From contig JBBHKE010000102.1 of the NCBI GenBank assembly GCA_037447655.1, positions 17,501 through 73,670 of the forward strand: a stretch of DNA of 56,170 nt, given 5' to 3'. Below the pieces are notes generated by a model, which did not search any database, was not told where the DNA came from, and saw only the letters and a program-made list of their open reading frames with translations. The translations under genes were made by a program, and so were the position numbers. Origin of the DNA: Zygnema cylindricum (Eukaryota > Streptophyta > Zygnematophyceae > Zygnematales > Zygnemataceae). Positions 1 to 9,773 of this stretch are shown one piece after another. Each line of letters starts with the position of its first letter. Position 1 is the stretch's first letter.

Positions 1-350
1 CCCCCCCACCCCTCTTGGCTTTTCCACCCTCTCCCTCTCTCCCTCCACCCCCTCCCCCCCACCCCTCTTGGCTTTTCCACCCTTTCCCTGTCTCCCTCAC
101 CGCCTCCCTGGCCCTCATGGCCTCACAGATTGACATCCCTCTCTCCCCCCTCCCCCCCTTCATCCCTCACACCTCACCCTTCTCCTCCACTCTCCCTCCC
201 TCCACCCCAAGCCTCTTCGGTTCCTATTACCGAATCCTTCCCTTCCCTTCCACCAAACATTTTAACATCACTCTCCACCCCCCTCCCTCTCTGCCTCCCT
301 TCCTTCCCCCCTCTCCCCCTCCCTTGACATTTTAACATCCTTATCCCTAT
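1..350. repeat. Polypyrimidine low-complexity tract, left flank of Copia-A
   Basis: This stretch is almost pure C and T. A roughly 52-base unit (C-run, then CTCTTGGCTTTTCCACCC, then CCCTCTCCC) is repeated at the left edge (positions 1-51 and about 53-100). The open frames here translate to proline and serine runs and are not credible genes. Similar CT-rich sequence resumes at 5437-5888 on the other side of the Copia element, so the element appears to have landed inside one long pyrimidine-rich intron or spacer. Confidence 0.8.
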
Positions 351-770
351 TGAATGAGACGTCATGGTAACAGACAGAAATACAGAAAGAACAGACAGAG
401 AATGGCAAATGAAAAATGATTTCAAATAATATAAAAATTGGTAACTTTTACAATGAAGCCAAAAGGTTAAAGTACTAACTGAAGGTGTCACGTAGTATAA
501 GTCTGACAGACTAATCTGCAGCCTGTAGTGATCCCGAAGGGTCACTTGGCTCCTCCAAGTGTGACGAAAGAGCAAGGTGACCTTTCGTAAGAAGAAGAAA
601 AAAGATCTAGATCTAAAAATATCTAAAGCTAAATCTAACGATATCTAGAACAGAGGTACAGAGAGTAAATGACGAGAATCAGAATACTAGACTACGTTAT
701 CTAGTACTAAGTCATTTAAAAAACTAAGTTTGTAGCAAAGGAGAATTGGGAAGAATTCAGAATTCCAACA
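351..770 (-). repeat. Copia-A 3' LTR
   Basis: This 420-bp direct repeat matches 5018-5436 at roughly 93% by eye. It is bounded by TGAATGAGACG on the left and GAATTCCAACA on the right. The 5 bases outside it (CCTAT) match the 5 bases just inside the other LTR. Confidence 0.9.
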
Positions 771-780
771 CCCCCCCGCT
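771..780 (-). promoter_or_regulatory. Copia-A polypurine tract
   Basis: On the minus strand this reads AGCGGGGGGG immediately before the 3' LTR (TGTTGG). That is the expected position and composition for the plus-strand primer. Confidence 0.75.
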
Positions 781-817
781 TTGCTAGAAACGGAGGCCGG
801 CTGAGGAGCGGTGAGCC

Positions 818-3800
818 TCAAATTGAGGCCGGGGAAGTACCTTGGTCAAAAAAATCTGCCATTTGAAGATTAGTGGGACAGTGGTGGAAAATAACATTGC
901 CTGCAGCAATGGCATCGCGTGTAAAATGGTATTGAATGTCTATGTGCTTTGTTCTGCGGTGATGACTAGGGTTATTCATTAGGGCAAGGGCCCCTTGAGA
1001 GTCACAGAAAATAATGGTGGCAGAAGAAGGACAGAATTGCATATTGAGGAGGAGGGAGCGAAGCCAGAGGGCCTCCTTGGTGGCATGAGTCGCAGACATG
1101 TACTCAGCCTCAGTGGAGGAGAGGGCAACAGTAGGTTGCTTCTTCGATGCCCAAGATACAAGGGCACTGCCAAGGGAGAAACAGACGCCGGTGGTGCTGC
1201 GACGGGAATCCAGGTCTCCCCCCCAGTCGGCGTCGCAGTGGCCGACGAGAGCTGGAGGAGAGGAGCCGGTGAAGGTGAGCTTTAGAGACTTTGTTCCCTG
1301 AAGGTATCGTAGGACCCTTTTTGCTGCAAGGAGATGGTCAGGGCTGGGATTTGACACAAACTGACTGAGTTGGCCAACAGCGACAGCAATGTCTGGACGT
1401 GTTCCAGTCATTGCGTACATAAGACTGCCAACTATAGACCTGTACTGCTCATGTATATCTCTGGGGACAGGCCCACCAGAGTGTTTGAGGAGCTTAACAT
1501 TTGGATCGAGAGGGGTAGAAATAGGAGTACAATCGGCCATGGAAAATCTGGCTAGAACCTCTCCTATATACTTTTCCTGGGACAGATAAAGGGTTCTATT
1601 GGGGCGATCCCGACCTACAAAGACCCCAAGGCAATATTCCACCTCTCCCAAGTCCGTCATGGAAAAATGGGTGTTAAGCATTGTTTTGATAAGATGGATG
1701 AGAGAAAGAGAGGGGCCAGCAAGAAGGAGATCGTCTACATATATGACAAGAAGGACAAGTGTGTCAGATGTTCCCCGAATGAAGAGGCCAAAGTCTGCAT
1801 TCAGTTTGGAGAAGCCTTCACGGAGGAGGATTGCCTCTAGGTGCTTATTCCAAACCCTAGGAGCTTGCTTAAGGCCATAGAGGGATTTAAGGAGACGACA
1901 TACCAAATGCTCGGAACCCGGAGAGACATACCCTTCCGGTTGTTGGAGGAAGATTTCCTCGGTGAGAGTCCCGTAGAGGAAGGCAGTCTGAACATCCATG
2001 TGATGGACGTGCCAGTCATGGGCAGCTGCGAGGGAGAGAAGAATCCGAATGGAGGTGAATTTTGCAACCGGGGCGTAAGTTTCTGTGAAGTCGACCCCCT
2101 CCTTTTGAAGAAACCCTTTAGCTACAAAGCGAGCTTTAAATTTGTCGAGTGTGCCGTCGGATTTAGTCTTCACCCGGAAAACCCACTTGGAGCCGATAAC
2201 TTTTCTGCCTGGAGGAAGGGAGGTAAGTCTCCAGGTGCCGTTCCGGAGAAGGGATGCAAATTCAGAGTCCGTGGCAGCCTTCCATTCAACGGCTTGAGGA
2301 CTAGCCATGGCAGCGGAGAAGGTAAGAGGAACAGGAATTGTAGAAATTGTGGCAGAGTTTGCAGTGCCATGGCTGAGTTTCTGCGCTTGGAGGCGGTCAC
2401 TTCTGCGAGGGACAGGTTCAGATGGAGGGATTTCGTATGGGGGGTTGGCTGGAGGGATGGGAGAGAGAGAGTATGGGTCAGAGTTTGTACGAGTGAGAGG
2501 GGATGGTGTGGAAGGAGGAAGAAAACCTGAAAGGGATCGTGTAAGAGTGGATGAAGGCAAGGAAAGCAGTTTGGGAGAGGTCAAAGGGAGGATGACTGAA
2601 AGTGGATCGGAGGAGGCAGGGGCAATGGGGGAAAAAGATGTGGAGGTAGGAGGTAGGGAAGGAGGTGAAGTAAGAATGGCATCATGAAGTTTTAGAAGGA
2701 GTGGCATTTTGTTGAAGGTGACGTCACGGCTGAGGACGACTTGACGTTCCTTCGTCAACCAGATGCGGTATGCCTTGGATTCGGTACTGTAGCCGACTAA
2801 AACGCCATTTTTGGCGCGGCTCTGCCATTTTCCTGCCGGTGTCAAGTTTTTGATCCATGCATCACATCCGAATATACGAAGGTGCGAAACATCTGGTTTG
2901 GTGGCGTGCCAGGCTTCGTACGGGGTAACAGAGAGCACGGAAGTTGGACAACGATTTCGAATATAATTCGCCGTAGATACAGATTCTGCCCAAAATGTGG
3001 TGGGCAGACCAGCGTAATGCAACATGGAACGTGCCATGTTGAGGAGAGTGCGATTATAACGTTCTGAAACCCCATTCTGTTGAGGAGTATGGGGGGTTGT
3101 TGATTGGTGAGATATTCCGTTAGCCGCAAGAAAAGAGGAAAATTCGTTGGAGAAGTATTCACCTCCGTTATCCGTACGGAGGGTTTTAATGCGACTGCAT
3201 AATGAATTCTCAACGAGGGCTTTATATTCTGTAAATTTCTGAAAGGTTTCAGATTTGCGGCGGAGGGGATAAAGGTAAGTGTATCGAGTGGCGTCGTCGA
3301 TGAAAGTGACAAAATAGAGAGCACCAGTTGGACTAGGGGTAGACATGGGACCACAGAGGTCAGAATGAACTAATTGGAGTGGAGTGGAGGTTTTTGAAGT
3401 ACTAGAGGGAAATGAGGGTCTGGATAATTTTCCCTCAATGCATCCGGAACAGAAAACTAATTTTTTTTCAGTGAATGGTTCCAGGCCGGTGACAAGACCA
3501 GTGTTGAGTTGATGGAGGCCAGATTGTGAAAGGTGGCCGTATCTAAGATGCCACTTAGATAGAGTAGATGTTGCCAGAGGAGTAGCAATGTTGGCTGATC
3601 CAACGGTGGAGAAGTGACATAGGATGTATATTGATCCGGTCCTTACACCAAGTCCGACTGTACGATCAGTAGTTGAAAGGAATTTTACGTTGGTGTGGGA
3701 GAATAAAGCTGTGGCCCCTTGATGAAGGGCTGCACCGACGGAAAATAGGTGCTTTTTAAGGCCAGGTACGAGGAGGACATGAGATAGTGTGATTGAAAGT

Positions 3801-5032
3801 TGTGGATCAAGATGACTGGGCGCGTGGATCTGGCCAAAGTGAGTTGCCGTAAGAGCGGCGTTGTTGCCAAGGAGAATCGGCATTGGTGGACAGAGAGGAG
3901 AAATGGTAGTAAACCAATCCGAGCGATAGGAGAGATGGTGAGATGCACCGGAATCCACAATCCAAGAATCGGCAGATTCTGGAGAATCGAGGGGAGATGT
4001 CGTTTGTAACGCATATCCAAATTCGGAGGACGGGTGAACGTACGGATTAACGGGAGTGGGATTTGGTAACTCCAAGTTTAGGGAATGCTGACCAGGGATG
4101 TACTGAGGGTACGGAGTGGAAGGTAACGGTAAATGGTCGGCGACTTGTGACTGGCCATATAAGGGAGTAGGGACGAATGGATTTGTCGGAGCAAAAGTAG
4201 CGTTGACTGGTGGTTGGATAGCTGCAGCCGCTGATGCTTGACCAGAATAGATACTCCGCCCAGCATTTTGTCCTCGTCCAGCTGGCCGCCCATAATGTCC
4301 TTGACGATCGTTCTTTCGCTTGAGGATCGGACATAAATCAATGACGTGATCCGGTGCACGGCAATAACGGCAAGAGGAGTTTTTTGTGTTGCGATTGGTC
4401 GGAGGAAATGTTGCCAGAGCCGCTCCAGCGATCGGAGAAAAGTTGAATTTCGTTTCCTCGTGAACCAAACCAGCAGTTAGGGATGGGATGGTGATAGCCG
4501 TAGAGGAGTTATCGATTGAGGAAATAAAGGCCGAATAGGATGCCGGAAGACCGCCCAAGATTGCAGAAATTATGTCTTCATCGGAAACAGCAGCTCCAAC
4601 AGTTTTGAGGCGTCCAGCAATAGATTTGATAGAGTTGACGTAGATCTGAATAGATTCTGCAGGATTTTTCTGAGCAGTGTTGAGCTGGCGTCGAAGAAGT
4701 AATTTGTTCGACCAGGATTTGTTCTCATATGCAGTGGACAGAAGTGTCCAGGCACCGTGAGCCGAGGTGGCATCACGAATGAGATCAAGTTGCGAGGGTT
4801 CAAGTGCGAGTACCAGCCTAGAGTGCGCCTCCTCATTACGAGCGAGCCAGGCAGATTTAGCGGCGGCATCGGAAGGTTCCCCTTCGCTTCCGTTAATAAC
4901 AGACCAAAGTTTTTCACGCCTAAAAAGGTGTTCAATCTGAAACTTCCATCCGTAGAAATCCGTGCCATTGAATTTGGCAACGGTATTAGAACTAACGGGG
5001 AAAGGCCCATAACCTATTGAATGAGACGTCAT
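818..5032 (-). CDS. Copia-A gag-pol polyprotein, intact
   Basis: This is a single open frame of 1404 codons when started at the Met at 5032. The frame is also open upstream to an ATG at 5092, but that lies deeper in the LTR. Domains run in Copia order: a gag region; a CX2CX4HX4C knuckle (CRYCRAPDHVIDLC) near residue 220; protease DSGASHH near 355; integrase with an HHCC zinc region near 490-540 and a DDE core (HSDLCGP, RTDNGGEY, QQNGVSERYNRT); reverse transcriptase beginning IGSKWVFRVK near 950 with active site YVDDLLLAG near 1100; and RNase H with CDADWGGD near 1268 and LSSTEAEY. It makes the structural proteins and enzymes for retrotransposition, probably acting in cytoplasmic particles. 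The end is ADFFDQG, where Copia proteins more often have ADFFTK. No stop or frameshift is seen, so it may still be functional. Confidence 0.93.
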   Translation of the reverse strand: MTSHSIGYGPFPVSSNTVAKFNGTDFYGWKFQIEHLFRREKLWSVINGSEGEPSDAAAKSAWLARNEEAHSRLVLALEPSQLDLIRDATSAHGAWTLLSTAYENKSWSNKLLLRRQLNTAQKNPAESIQIYVNSIKSIAGRLKTVGAAVSDEDIISAILGGLPASYSAFISSIDNSSTAITIPSLTAGLVHEETKFNFSPIAGAALATFPPTNRNTKNSSCRYCRAPDHVIDLCPILKRKNDRQGHYGRPAGRGQNAGRSIYSGQASAAAAIQPPVNATFAPTNPFVPTPLYGQSQVADHLPLPSTPYPQYIPGQHSLNLELPNPTPVNPYVHPSSEFGYALQTTSPLDSPESADSWIVDSGASHHLSYRSDWFTTISPLCPPMPILLGNNAALTATHFGQIHAPSHLDPQLSITLSHVLLVPGLKKHLFSVGAALHQGATALFSHTNVKFLSTTDRTVGLGVRTGSIYILCHFSTVGSANIATPLATSTLSKWHLRYGHLSQSGLHQLNTGLVTGLEPFTEKKLVFCSGCIEGKLSRPSFPSSTSKTSTPLQLVHSDLCGPMSTPSPTGALYFVTFIDDATRYTYLYPLRRKSETFQKFTEYKALVENSLCSRIKTLRTDNGGEYFSNEFSSFLAANGISHQSTTPHTPQQNGVSERYNRTLLNMARSMLHYAGLPTTFWAESVSTANYIRNRCPTSVLSVTPYEAWHATKPDVSHLRIFGCDAWIKNLTPAGKWQSRAKNGVLVGYSTESKAYRIWLTKERQVVLSRDVTFNKMPLLLKLHDAILTSPPSLPPTSTSFSPIAPASSDPLSVILPLTSPKLLSLPSSTLTRSLSGFLPPSTPSPLTRTNSDPYSLSPIPPANPPYEIPPSEPVPRRSDRLQAQKLSHGTANSATISTIPVPLTFSAAMASPQAVEWKAATDSEFASLLRNGTWRLTSLPPGRKVIGSKWVFRVKTKSDGTLDKFKARFVAKGFLQKEGVDFTETYAPVAKFTSIRILLSLAAAHDWHVHHMDVQTAFLYGTLTEEIFLQQPEGYVSPGSEHLVCRLLKSLYGLKQAPRVWNKHLEAILLREGFSKLNADFGLFIRGTSDTLVLLVIYVDDLLLAGPSLSLIHLIKTMLNTHFSMTDLGEVEYCLGVFVGRDRPNRTLYLSQEKYIGEVLARFSMADCTPISTPLDPNVKLLKHSGGPVPRDIHEQYRSIVGSLMYAMTGTRPDIAVAVGQLSQFVSNPSPDHLLAAKRVLRYLQGTKSLKLTFTGSSPPALVGHCDADWGGDLDSRRSTTGVCFSLGSALVSWASKKQPTVALSSTEAEYMSATHATKEALWLRSLLLNMQFCPSSATIIFCDSQGALALMNNPSHHRRTKHIDIQYHFTRDAIAAGNVIFHHCPTNLQMADFFDQGTSPASI
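5004..5014 (-). promoter_or_regulatory. Copia-A primer-binding site, half-tRNA(iMet) type
   Basis: Three bases inside the 5' LTR the minus strand reads GGTTATGGGCC. This is the exact complement of the anticodon stem-loop of eukaryotic initiator tRNA-Met (GGCCCAUAACC). Drosophila copia, Ty5 and Osser prime from a cleaved initiator tRNA at this internal region. No TGGTATC-type 3'-end site is present. The site lies inside the gag coding frame. Confidence 0.75.
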
Positions 5033-5436
5033 GGTAACAGACAGAAATACAGAAAGAACAGACAGAGAATGGCAAATGAAAAATGATTGCAAATTATATT
5101 AAAAACTGGTAACTTTTACAATGAAAACAAAAGACTAAAATAGTAACTAATGGTGTCAGACAGTACAAGTCTGACAGACTAATCTACAGCCTGTAGTGAT
5201 CCCGAAGGGTCACTTGGCTCTTCCAAGTGTGACGAAAGGGCAAGGTGACCTTTCGTAAGAAGAAGAGAAAAGATCTAGATCTAAAAATATCTAAAGCTAA
5301 ATCTAAATATATCTAGAACAGAGGTACGTGAGTAAATGACGAGAATCAGAAAACTAGACTACGTTATCTAGTACTAAGTCATTTAAAAACTAAGTTTGTA
5401 GCAAAGGAGAATTGGGAAGAATTCAGAATTCCAACA
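5018..5436 (-). repeat. Copia-A 5' LTR
   Basis: This is a 419-bp LTR with TG...CA ends, paired with 351-770. The likely gag ATG (5032) lies 15 bases inside its inner edge, so coding sequence runs across the LTR/internal junction. Confidence 0.9.
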
Positions 5437-5888
5437 TCTCTCTCTTTCTCCCTCTCCCTCTCCCCCTCCCCCTCCATTTCCCCTTTCCAGACTGGCTACC
5501 GTTTCTTATTCCAATCCTTAGCGACCCTCTTTACTTTTTGCCTTCACTCTCTTCCCGTCACTCATCTCTCTTTTTGACCCTCTCGTTTTTATACCCCTTG
5601 TCTAATTTACCCCTTCTCTCTCTTCATGACACTTTCTCTTGCTGGTTCTAAGTCTCTCTGTGACCCTCCTGCTCTTGGCCTTATCTCTCCCTATAACGCT
5701 CTCTCTCCTTGACCTTCTCTTTTCTCCTTATCCTCTTTTCTCTCCATGACTCTCTCTCTCTTCCTCTCTTTCTTCTTGACCTTCTCTCCCTTCTCCTACA
5801 CTCCCTTGCCCTAGTTCTTTCTCTCTTCCTCTCTCTCTCTCTCTCTTTTTGACCATTTTTCTTGTCCTCTCTCTCTCCTCTTCTCCAG
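5437..5888. repeat. Pyrimidine-rich intron or spacer
   Basis: A CT-rich, CTCTCTC-containing tract with recurrent TGAC interruptions. It ends in a strong splice-acceptor context (CTCTTCTCCAG) at 5888 that opens the coding exon downstream. I see no gene in it. Confidence 0.6.
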
Positions 5889-6783
5889 GCACATAAGGAA
5901 AAACGAAGACGAGGTCACCAACATCTCTCTCCTCACTCCGCTTTCTTTCAGTTTCGGCCTTACCTTGTCCATCATTTCTTGTGTTTTAGACGACAATTTT
6001 CGAAATGTTGTCAGTTTCTCATGGGGCAGTTTTGGAAGTTCTTCTATGGCTCCTCCACCTCCTATTCAATATTTATTTGCGGTAGTGGCTATTGTTTCCA
6101 TTTATCTCTCCTACCAAATTGTGACATTACGTCACAAAAAGGGTTATTCTTGGTTAGGTTTCGACAAACGAGGCAAGGATGGAGGAGGAGGAAGAGAAGT
6201 AGAGGAGCTCTCTCTTTTACAAGCAGAAAGAGAGGCTTACGGAAGTAGTTTTGTCTCGAAAGGAAAAGAAACATCATCATTGTCTTCCTTGAAACCGTCC
6301 ACATATTGGGCTCCAGAGAGGAGTCATATTGTTTGTCTCCCTCTCTATATCATCGCTTTACTTGTTTCTTTAGCAAGTCTTTACCAGCAGTATCCTCTTC
6401 AATTTATTAAAATGTTCGAGGAGGATTCTCGTCAAAAACTCTTATATAAAAGTGGTATGGATGGTCCGACGTACTCTCGCTACTCTCCCACTTCTTCCTC
6501 TTCTGCGGTACAATTTTACCAAACTGGAGTGGTGTTAGGAGTGTTTGGAAGTTTAGTGCAAGATATGTTTCTCATCCCACAAATCTTTTTGTCGAGGTCA
6601 TCGAGGAAAATTTCTGTTCCGTTACATCCGTTTTTTGTTTATGGCCTCACTTTGACGAGATTGGGGGCTCGTTTTTTGGAACCTTTTAATTTAGAAATTG
6701 CGTTATATGGGGTATTACTTTTAGTGGTGTACTATTTCCTCCTCAATGATTTCATCTCGATGAAGAGGAAAGGAAGAGTGTAA
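5889..6783 (+). CDS. Terminal exon of a multi-spanning membrane protein, possibly DUF2921/FLY-like
   Basis: The frame is open from a consensus acceptor (TTCTCCAG at 5888) to TAA at 6781-6783, about 297 codons. There is no ATG before 6047 (MAPPPPIQ), so this is probably the last exon of a larger gene whose 5' exons lie left of the window; the alternative is a short protein starting at 6047. Hydrophobic segments suggest five helices: IQYLFAVVAIVSIYLSY, HIVCLPLYIIALLVSLASL, GVVLGVFGSLVQDMFLIPQI, PFFVYGLTLTRLGARFL and IALYGVLLLVVYYFLL. The combination FLIPQI, PLHPFF and G-T-TRL resembles the C-terminal membrane module of plant DUF2921 proteins such as FLYING SAUCER and of Tul1/Dsc1-type E3 ligases. 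That comparison is from memory and is tentative. No RING finger is seen. The codon choice is T-rich. Confidence 0.5.
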
Positions 6784-6816
6784 AAATGGGGATTGTTGTG
6801 TTTTTTTGAAAAATGT

Positions 6817-6873
<57 letters not shown>
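6817..6873. repeat. Homopolymer (G)57
   Basis: A run of 57 consecutive G residues lies 33 bases after the stop codon of the membrane-protein exon and is followed by GAGGGAGCGAGAGAG. Such a run could form G-quadruplex structure in the transcript, or it could be an assembly artefact. Confidence 0.95.
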
Positions 6874-6874
<1 letters not shown>

Positions 6875-7589
6875 GGGAGCGAGAGAGTGAAATGGTGAGG
6901 GAGGTTATTTATTTTGTGCTTTACCGTTTTTTGGACGGTGATTGACTGTTTTAAAGTTAACATTGGGTTGGTGAGATTTCTTAAACATAATATAGAATTT
7001 TGTAGAATTGAATTGTGTGGATCCAGTGGATTTCGAAGGTGCACGAGAGTTTTGTGGGAGGAAGGAGGGTGTTAGTGTAGTTTAAGGGTTACAGGGAGAG
7101 GGTTAGAGGAGTTAGGTTAAAAAGGTAAACCGATATATACTATAAAGGTCTGAGGAAAAGTTTTTCATTATTTCTATTTAGTAGTTGCCCTAAGTAGCTT
7201 TTATATTTCCCCAAGTGGCTTTTGCATGTTGACTTGGTGTTTTCCCCATCGCCTGTCTTAATTTACTCGGACTTCCATTTTCATTCCAACGCTTGTCTCA
7301 TCTCTTTTGGCCATTGATGATTGCCTCATGGACATCTTTCACACTCTGTTAGGTCAGAGGGCAGGCTTTTAAACTGTGGTTTGGGCCTTATCTTTTTCTG
7401 TACTTTTTTAAGCATTCTTTTTTGTTTTTGTCGGAGGGTTGGGTTTACAATTGGTATCTCGTGTGGCTCCCGTTGTCTATTTGGGAAGTAGGTGGCTTAT
7501 TGCCTCCCTTACTCTCTTATTTCTTTTTGCTCATTTTTTCGCGGGAGGCACTCCCATTGTTGTTACCGTTCTCTTTTGTATTTGAGATG
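6874..7589. other. AT-rich intergenic sequence
   Basis: No convincing coding region was found. The T-rich stretch at 7350-7610 can be translated briefly, but it shows no motif or codon bias. Confidence 0.5.
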
Positions 7590-7720
7590 TACACCATGAA
7601 TCACTATTAGCGTTAAAAATTGTTAGTGTTAAGAAATAATTAGTGTTATTAATTTTAATTTGGGATTTTATCATTTTTCAAAAAGAAAAATATTCTAATT
7701 AATCCATACCTCTAATTTGG
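7590..7720 (+). mobile_element. Truncated TIR element (left end only)
   Basis: TACACCATGAATCACTATTAG followed by TTAGTGTT repeats and GGGATTTT matches the left end of the MITE at 54999-55220. I find no matching right end before 8600, so the copy is degraded or its right end is lost. The following 900 bases contain several CTCTAAT motifs of unclear meaning. Confidence 0.45.
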
Positions 7721-8632
7721 GTTCTTTCCGAATAATTTATCCGCGACCAAGATCTTTACACTAATTTAGGTACTAGTCCAAAATCTGACAAGCCGTACAC
7801 TTTCACGTAATTGTGACGTTTATTCGTGTCGGTTTTCGAAAACGCACTCAAGCGTCAACGCTAAAAAGTGCTACATGTTTCTATAATCTAGTTTCGTATT
7901 CCGTAATGTCTAATATTTTTACGATTGGAAGAAGCAGTTCACTTTTTTGCTACGTAAATTTTTACACTAAAATGATTCATTGACTCTAATAAGGTTGCTG
8001 TTGATCAACCAATTTTCTTAATTTTACATTAATATGGTCCTATAACTCTAATAATGACACCGTTCGGCTGTGTTAGTTGAGTAAATATACTCTAATGTAG
8101 GTACTTAAACTCTAATGCGGTTTCTGTTTGGTTAAAGAAATGAAAAACTTACCTCTTATTGCACTAAATGTTCACCCTTAATGTGCCAAAAAGGATGTGT
8201 GAAACTTAATACCCTACCGTAATGCGATGTCTCATTAGTTGTTGCCCATTACACGTGGCCTATTCATAACCCATGTAATTTTAAAGGTTGCTTACGAACG
8301 TAGATAATGTTGGGTAAACCGTTTGTCATGTTACCGGCGCTCATTTTCACTCTGCCGAACTTCTCCGTACATCCATTACCTGGAGTCGTTTTCATGGCAA
8401 TTTGAACCAATTTGTCGTTGTTATAGTTTTTCAAATATTCCGCTAATTTCAATCAAATTTACACTGGTTCCCGCATTCACTGCGACGTTTCTAAAAATAT
8501 TAAAATTCAAATTTGAAAAATAATTTCCAAAACTTCAAATTTTAACGAAAGCTTTTTGAACTACAATTTCCTCATTTTTTTCTCATCACTTTCTTAATTA
8601 TTTTGTAATGCATATTAGGATTTTAAAACACC
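7721..8632. other. AT-rich sequence without recognisable genes
   Basis: This is low-GC sequence with scattered ACTCTAAT motifs (7984, 8045, 8090, 8108). No coding frame or repeat boundary could be supported. Confidence 0.4.
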
Positions 8633-9097
8633 ATGAAAGTGTTAACTTTTTCTCTGCAATTGCTTAGGCTGCTACCTATATTATCCATCGTTGCTTGTAC
8701 TTCCTTGCTCTTAAGTGTTGCATATTCTTTCCAAATATGTGGACACTCAAATCACTTTGGGCTAATTCTCCTACGGCGAATGATAACAGTTTGCAAGAAA
8801 AGGACGGATGCTTACGAGACCGTTTTACCGAATGAGGACATACGTGTACCTCAAGGGGAAGAGTCCGTCGAAGCAACGACGAACTCCGAAGTGAACATGT
8901 CACCCACAGCGAATGCAAGGGGACGTCTTCTCAGTAGGAAGATTCAACATGTGTCGACGAAGATCACTTGCATGCAAGTGATCAACTGGATGATCGGGGA
9001 GTGCGAAGTCAACGGAGAGGAAAATCTCATACCGAGGACAATTCAGAAGTTTTCGGAACACTTTTATGGGATGTACACTACAAGTAAAATTTTTTAG
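8633..9097 (+). CDS. Hypothetical ORF, 154 aa
   Basis: An ATG-started frame with a hydrophobic N-terminus (about residues 4-34) and a more polar C-terminal part containing QVINWMIGECEVNG and RTIQKFSEHFYG. I do not recognise the family. The C-terminal half has the look of a small helical DNA-binding module found in transposon-encoded proteins, but that is a guess. The coding part has higher GC than its surroundings. It lies between TIR elements and may be a transposon relic rather than a host gene. Confidence 0.3.
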   Translation: MKVLTFSLQLLRLLPILSIVACTSLLLSVAYSFQICGHSNHFGLILLRRMITVCKKRTDAYETVLPNEDIRVPQGEESVEATTNSEVNMSPTANARGRLLSRKIQHVSTKITCMQVINWMIGECEVNGEENLIPRTIQKFSEHFYGMYTTSKIF

Positions 9098-9540
9098 TGC
9101 ATCCCTTCTCCCTTTGGTCAATCTTCCCTCATCGCATCTTTTCTATTTCTTCTTTCTTACCACCAACACTCTCTCTTTTAAACTGTGCCCCCTCCCCCCT
9201 ATTCCGCTTTACTCTTCTATTATTCATGTATTCCGCTCGGTTGACTCTTTCATTATTCATGTTTTGCATAGTTTATCCACACCCTATGTCTCACCACCTC
9301 CCTATCCTTCACTCTAACCCCCTCGGTGTGCAATCCCCACTCCCTCCTACCTTTGCCTTTCCTATGCTATCTCTTCTCTTTGTACCCCCCAAGCTTCTCT
9401 ACCTAGCTTTCCTTATTTCATTCCCTCTACACCCTCTCCCTCTTCATCTCACTCTCCCTTTCCCTCGCACTTTCCATGCTCTCCCACAGCCTCACCATCT
9501 TCCTCTTTTACACCTTAAACCCACGAATTCACTGATTGTT
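9098..9540. other. Pyrimidine-rich spacer
   Basis: A C/T-rich stretch resembling those near the window ends. The overlapping open frames are compositional and are not accepted as genes. Confidence 0.5.
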
Positions 9541-9551
9541 AGTAGACACTA

Positions 9552-9773
9552 TACCACCGTGAATCGTAATTAGCGTTAATAAATTTTTCGCCACTGAAAT
9601 CATCTTTTCTCCGTACACACTTGTCCAATTTTCAATTTAAGACCACCATTCGTAAGCTGAGAATCTCAACTTTCAATCGCAACCGTCAGATCCACAATTC
9701 GACATGTGTGTACAGAGAAAAGATGTTTTAAGAGGCGAAAAAAACATCATCACTAATTACGATTCACGGTTGT
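9552..9773. mobile_element. MITE, TIR family 1 (about 220 bp)
   Basis: The left end is CACCGTGAATCGTAATTAG and the right end is CTAATTACGATTCACGGT. Inside are the inverted subterminal blocks CATCTTTTCTCCGTACACAC and GTGTGTACAGAGAAAAGATG. The same architecture recurs at 16346-16564, 16909-17129, 22779-22991 and 25805-26007. It has no coding capacity. Confidence 0.8.

Larger units (their letters stand above)
351..5436 (-). mobile_element. Copia-A: full-length Ty1/Copia LTR retrotransposon
   Basis: The element has two LTRs (351-770 and 5018-5436) that start TG and end CA on the plus strand. It carries one uninterrupted gag-pol frame on the minus strand, a purine-rich PPT (C-run 771-780 on plus) next to the 3' LTR, and a primer site at 5004-5014. 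The domain order protease, integrase, reverse transcriptase, RNase H assigns it to Copia. I count about 7% differences between the LTRs by eye, mostly in one cluster, so the insertion is not recent. No 5-bp target duplication is visible: the left flank is CCTAT and the right flank is TCTCT. It lies in the pyrimidine-rich region upstream of the membrane-protein exon at 5889. Confidence 0.93.

Noticed and set aside
15-335. Proline/serine-rich open frames at the left edge
   Set aside because: They are produced by a pyrimidine-rich repeat. Several frames are open at once and no motif is present.
174-575. Minus-strand frame across the Copia-A 3' LTR
   Set aside because: It repeats the LTR-encoded start of gag and runs into flanking low-complexity DNA. 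It is not a gene.
1841-2530. 229-codon plus-strand frame inside Copia-A
   Set aside because: It is the antisense shadow of the intact gag-pol, with no recognisable domain.
6721-7044. Minus-strand frame with a long proline run
   Set aside because: The prolines come from the poly-G tract, and the frame overlaps the membrane-protein exon in antisense.
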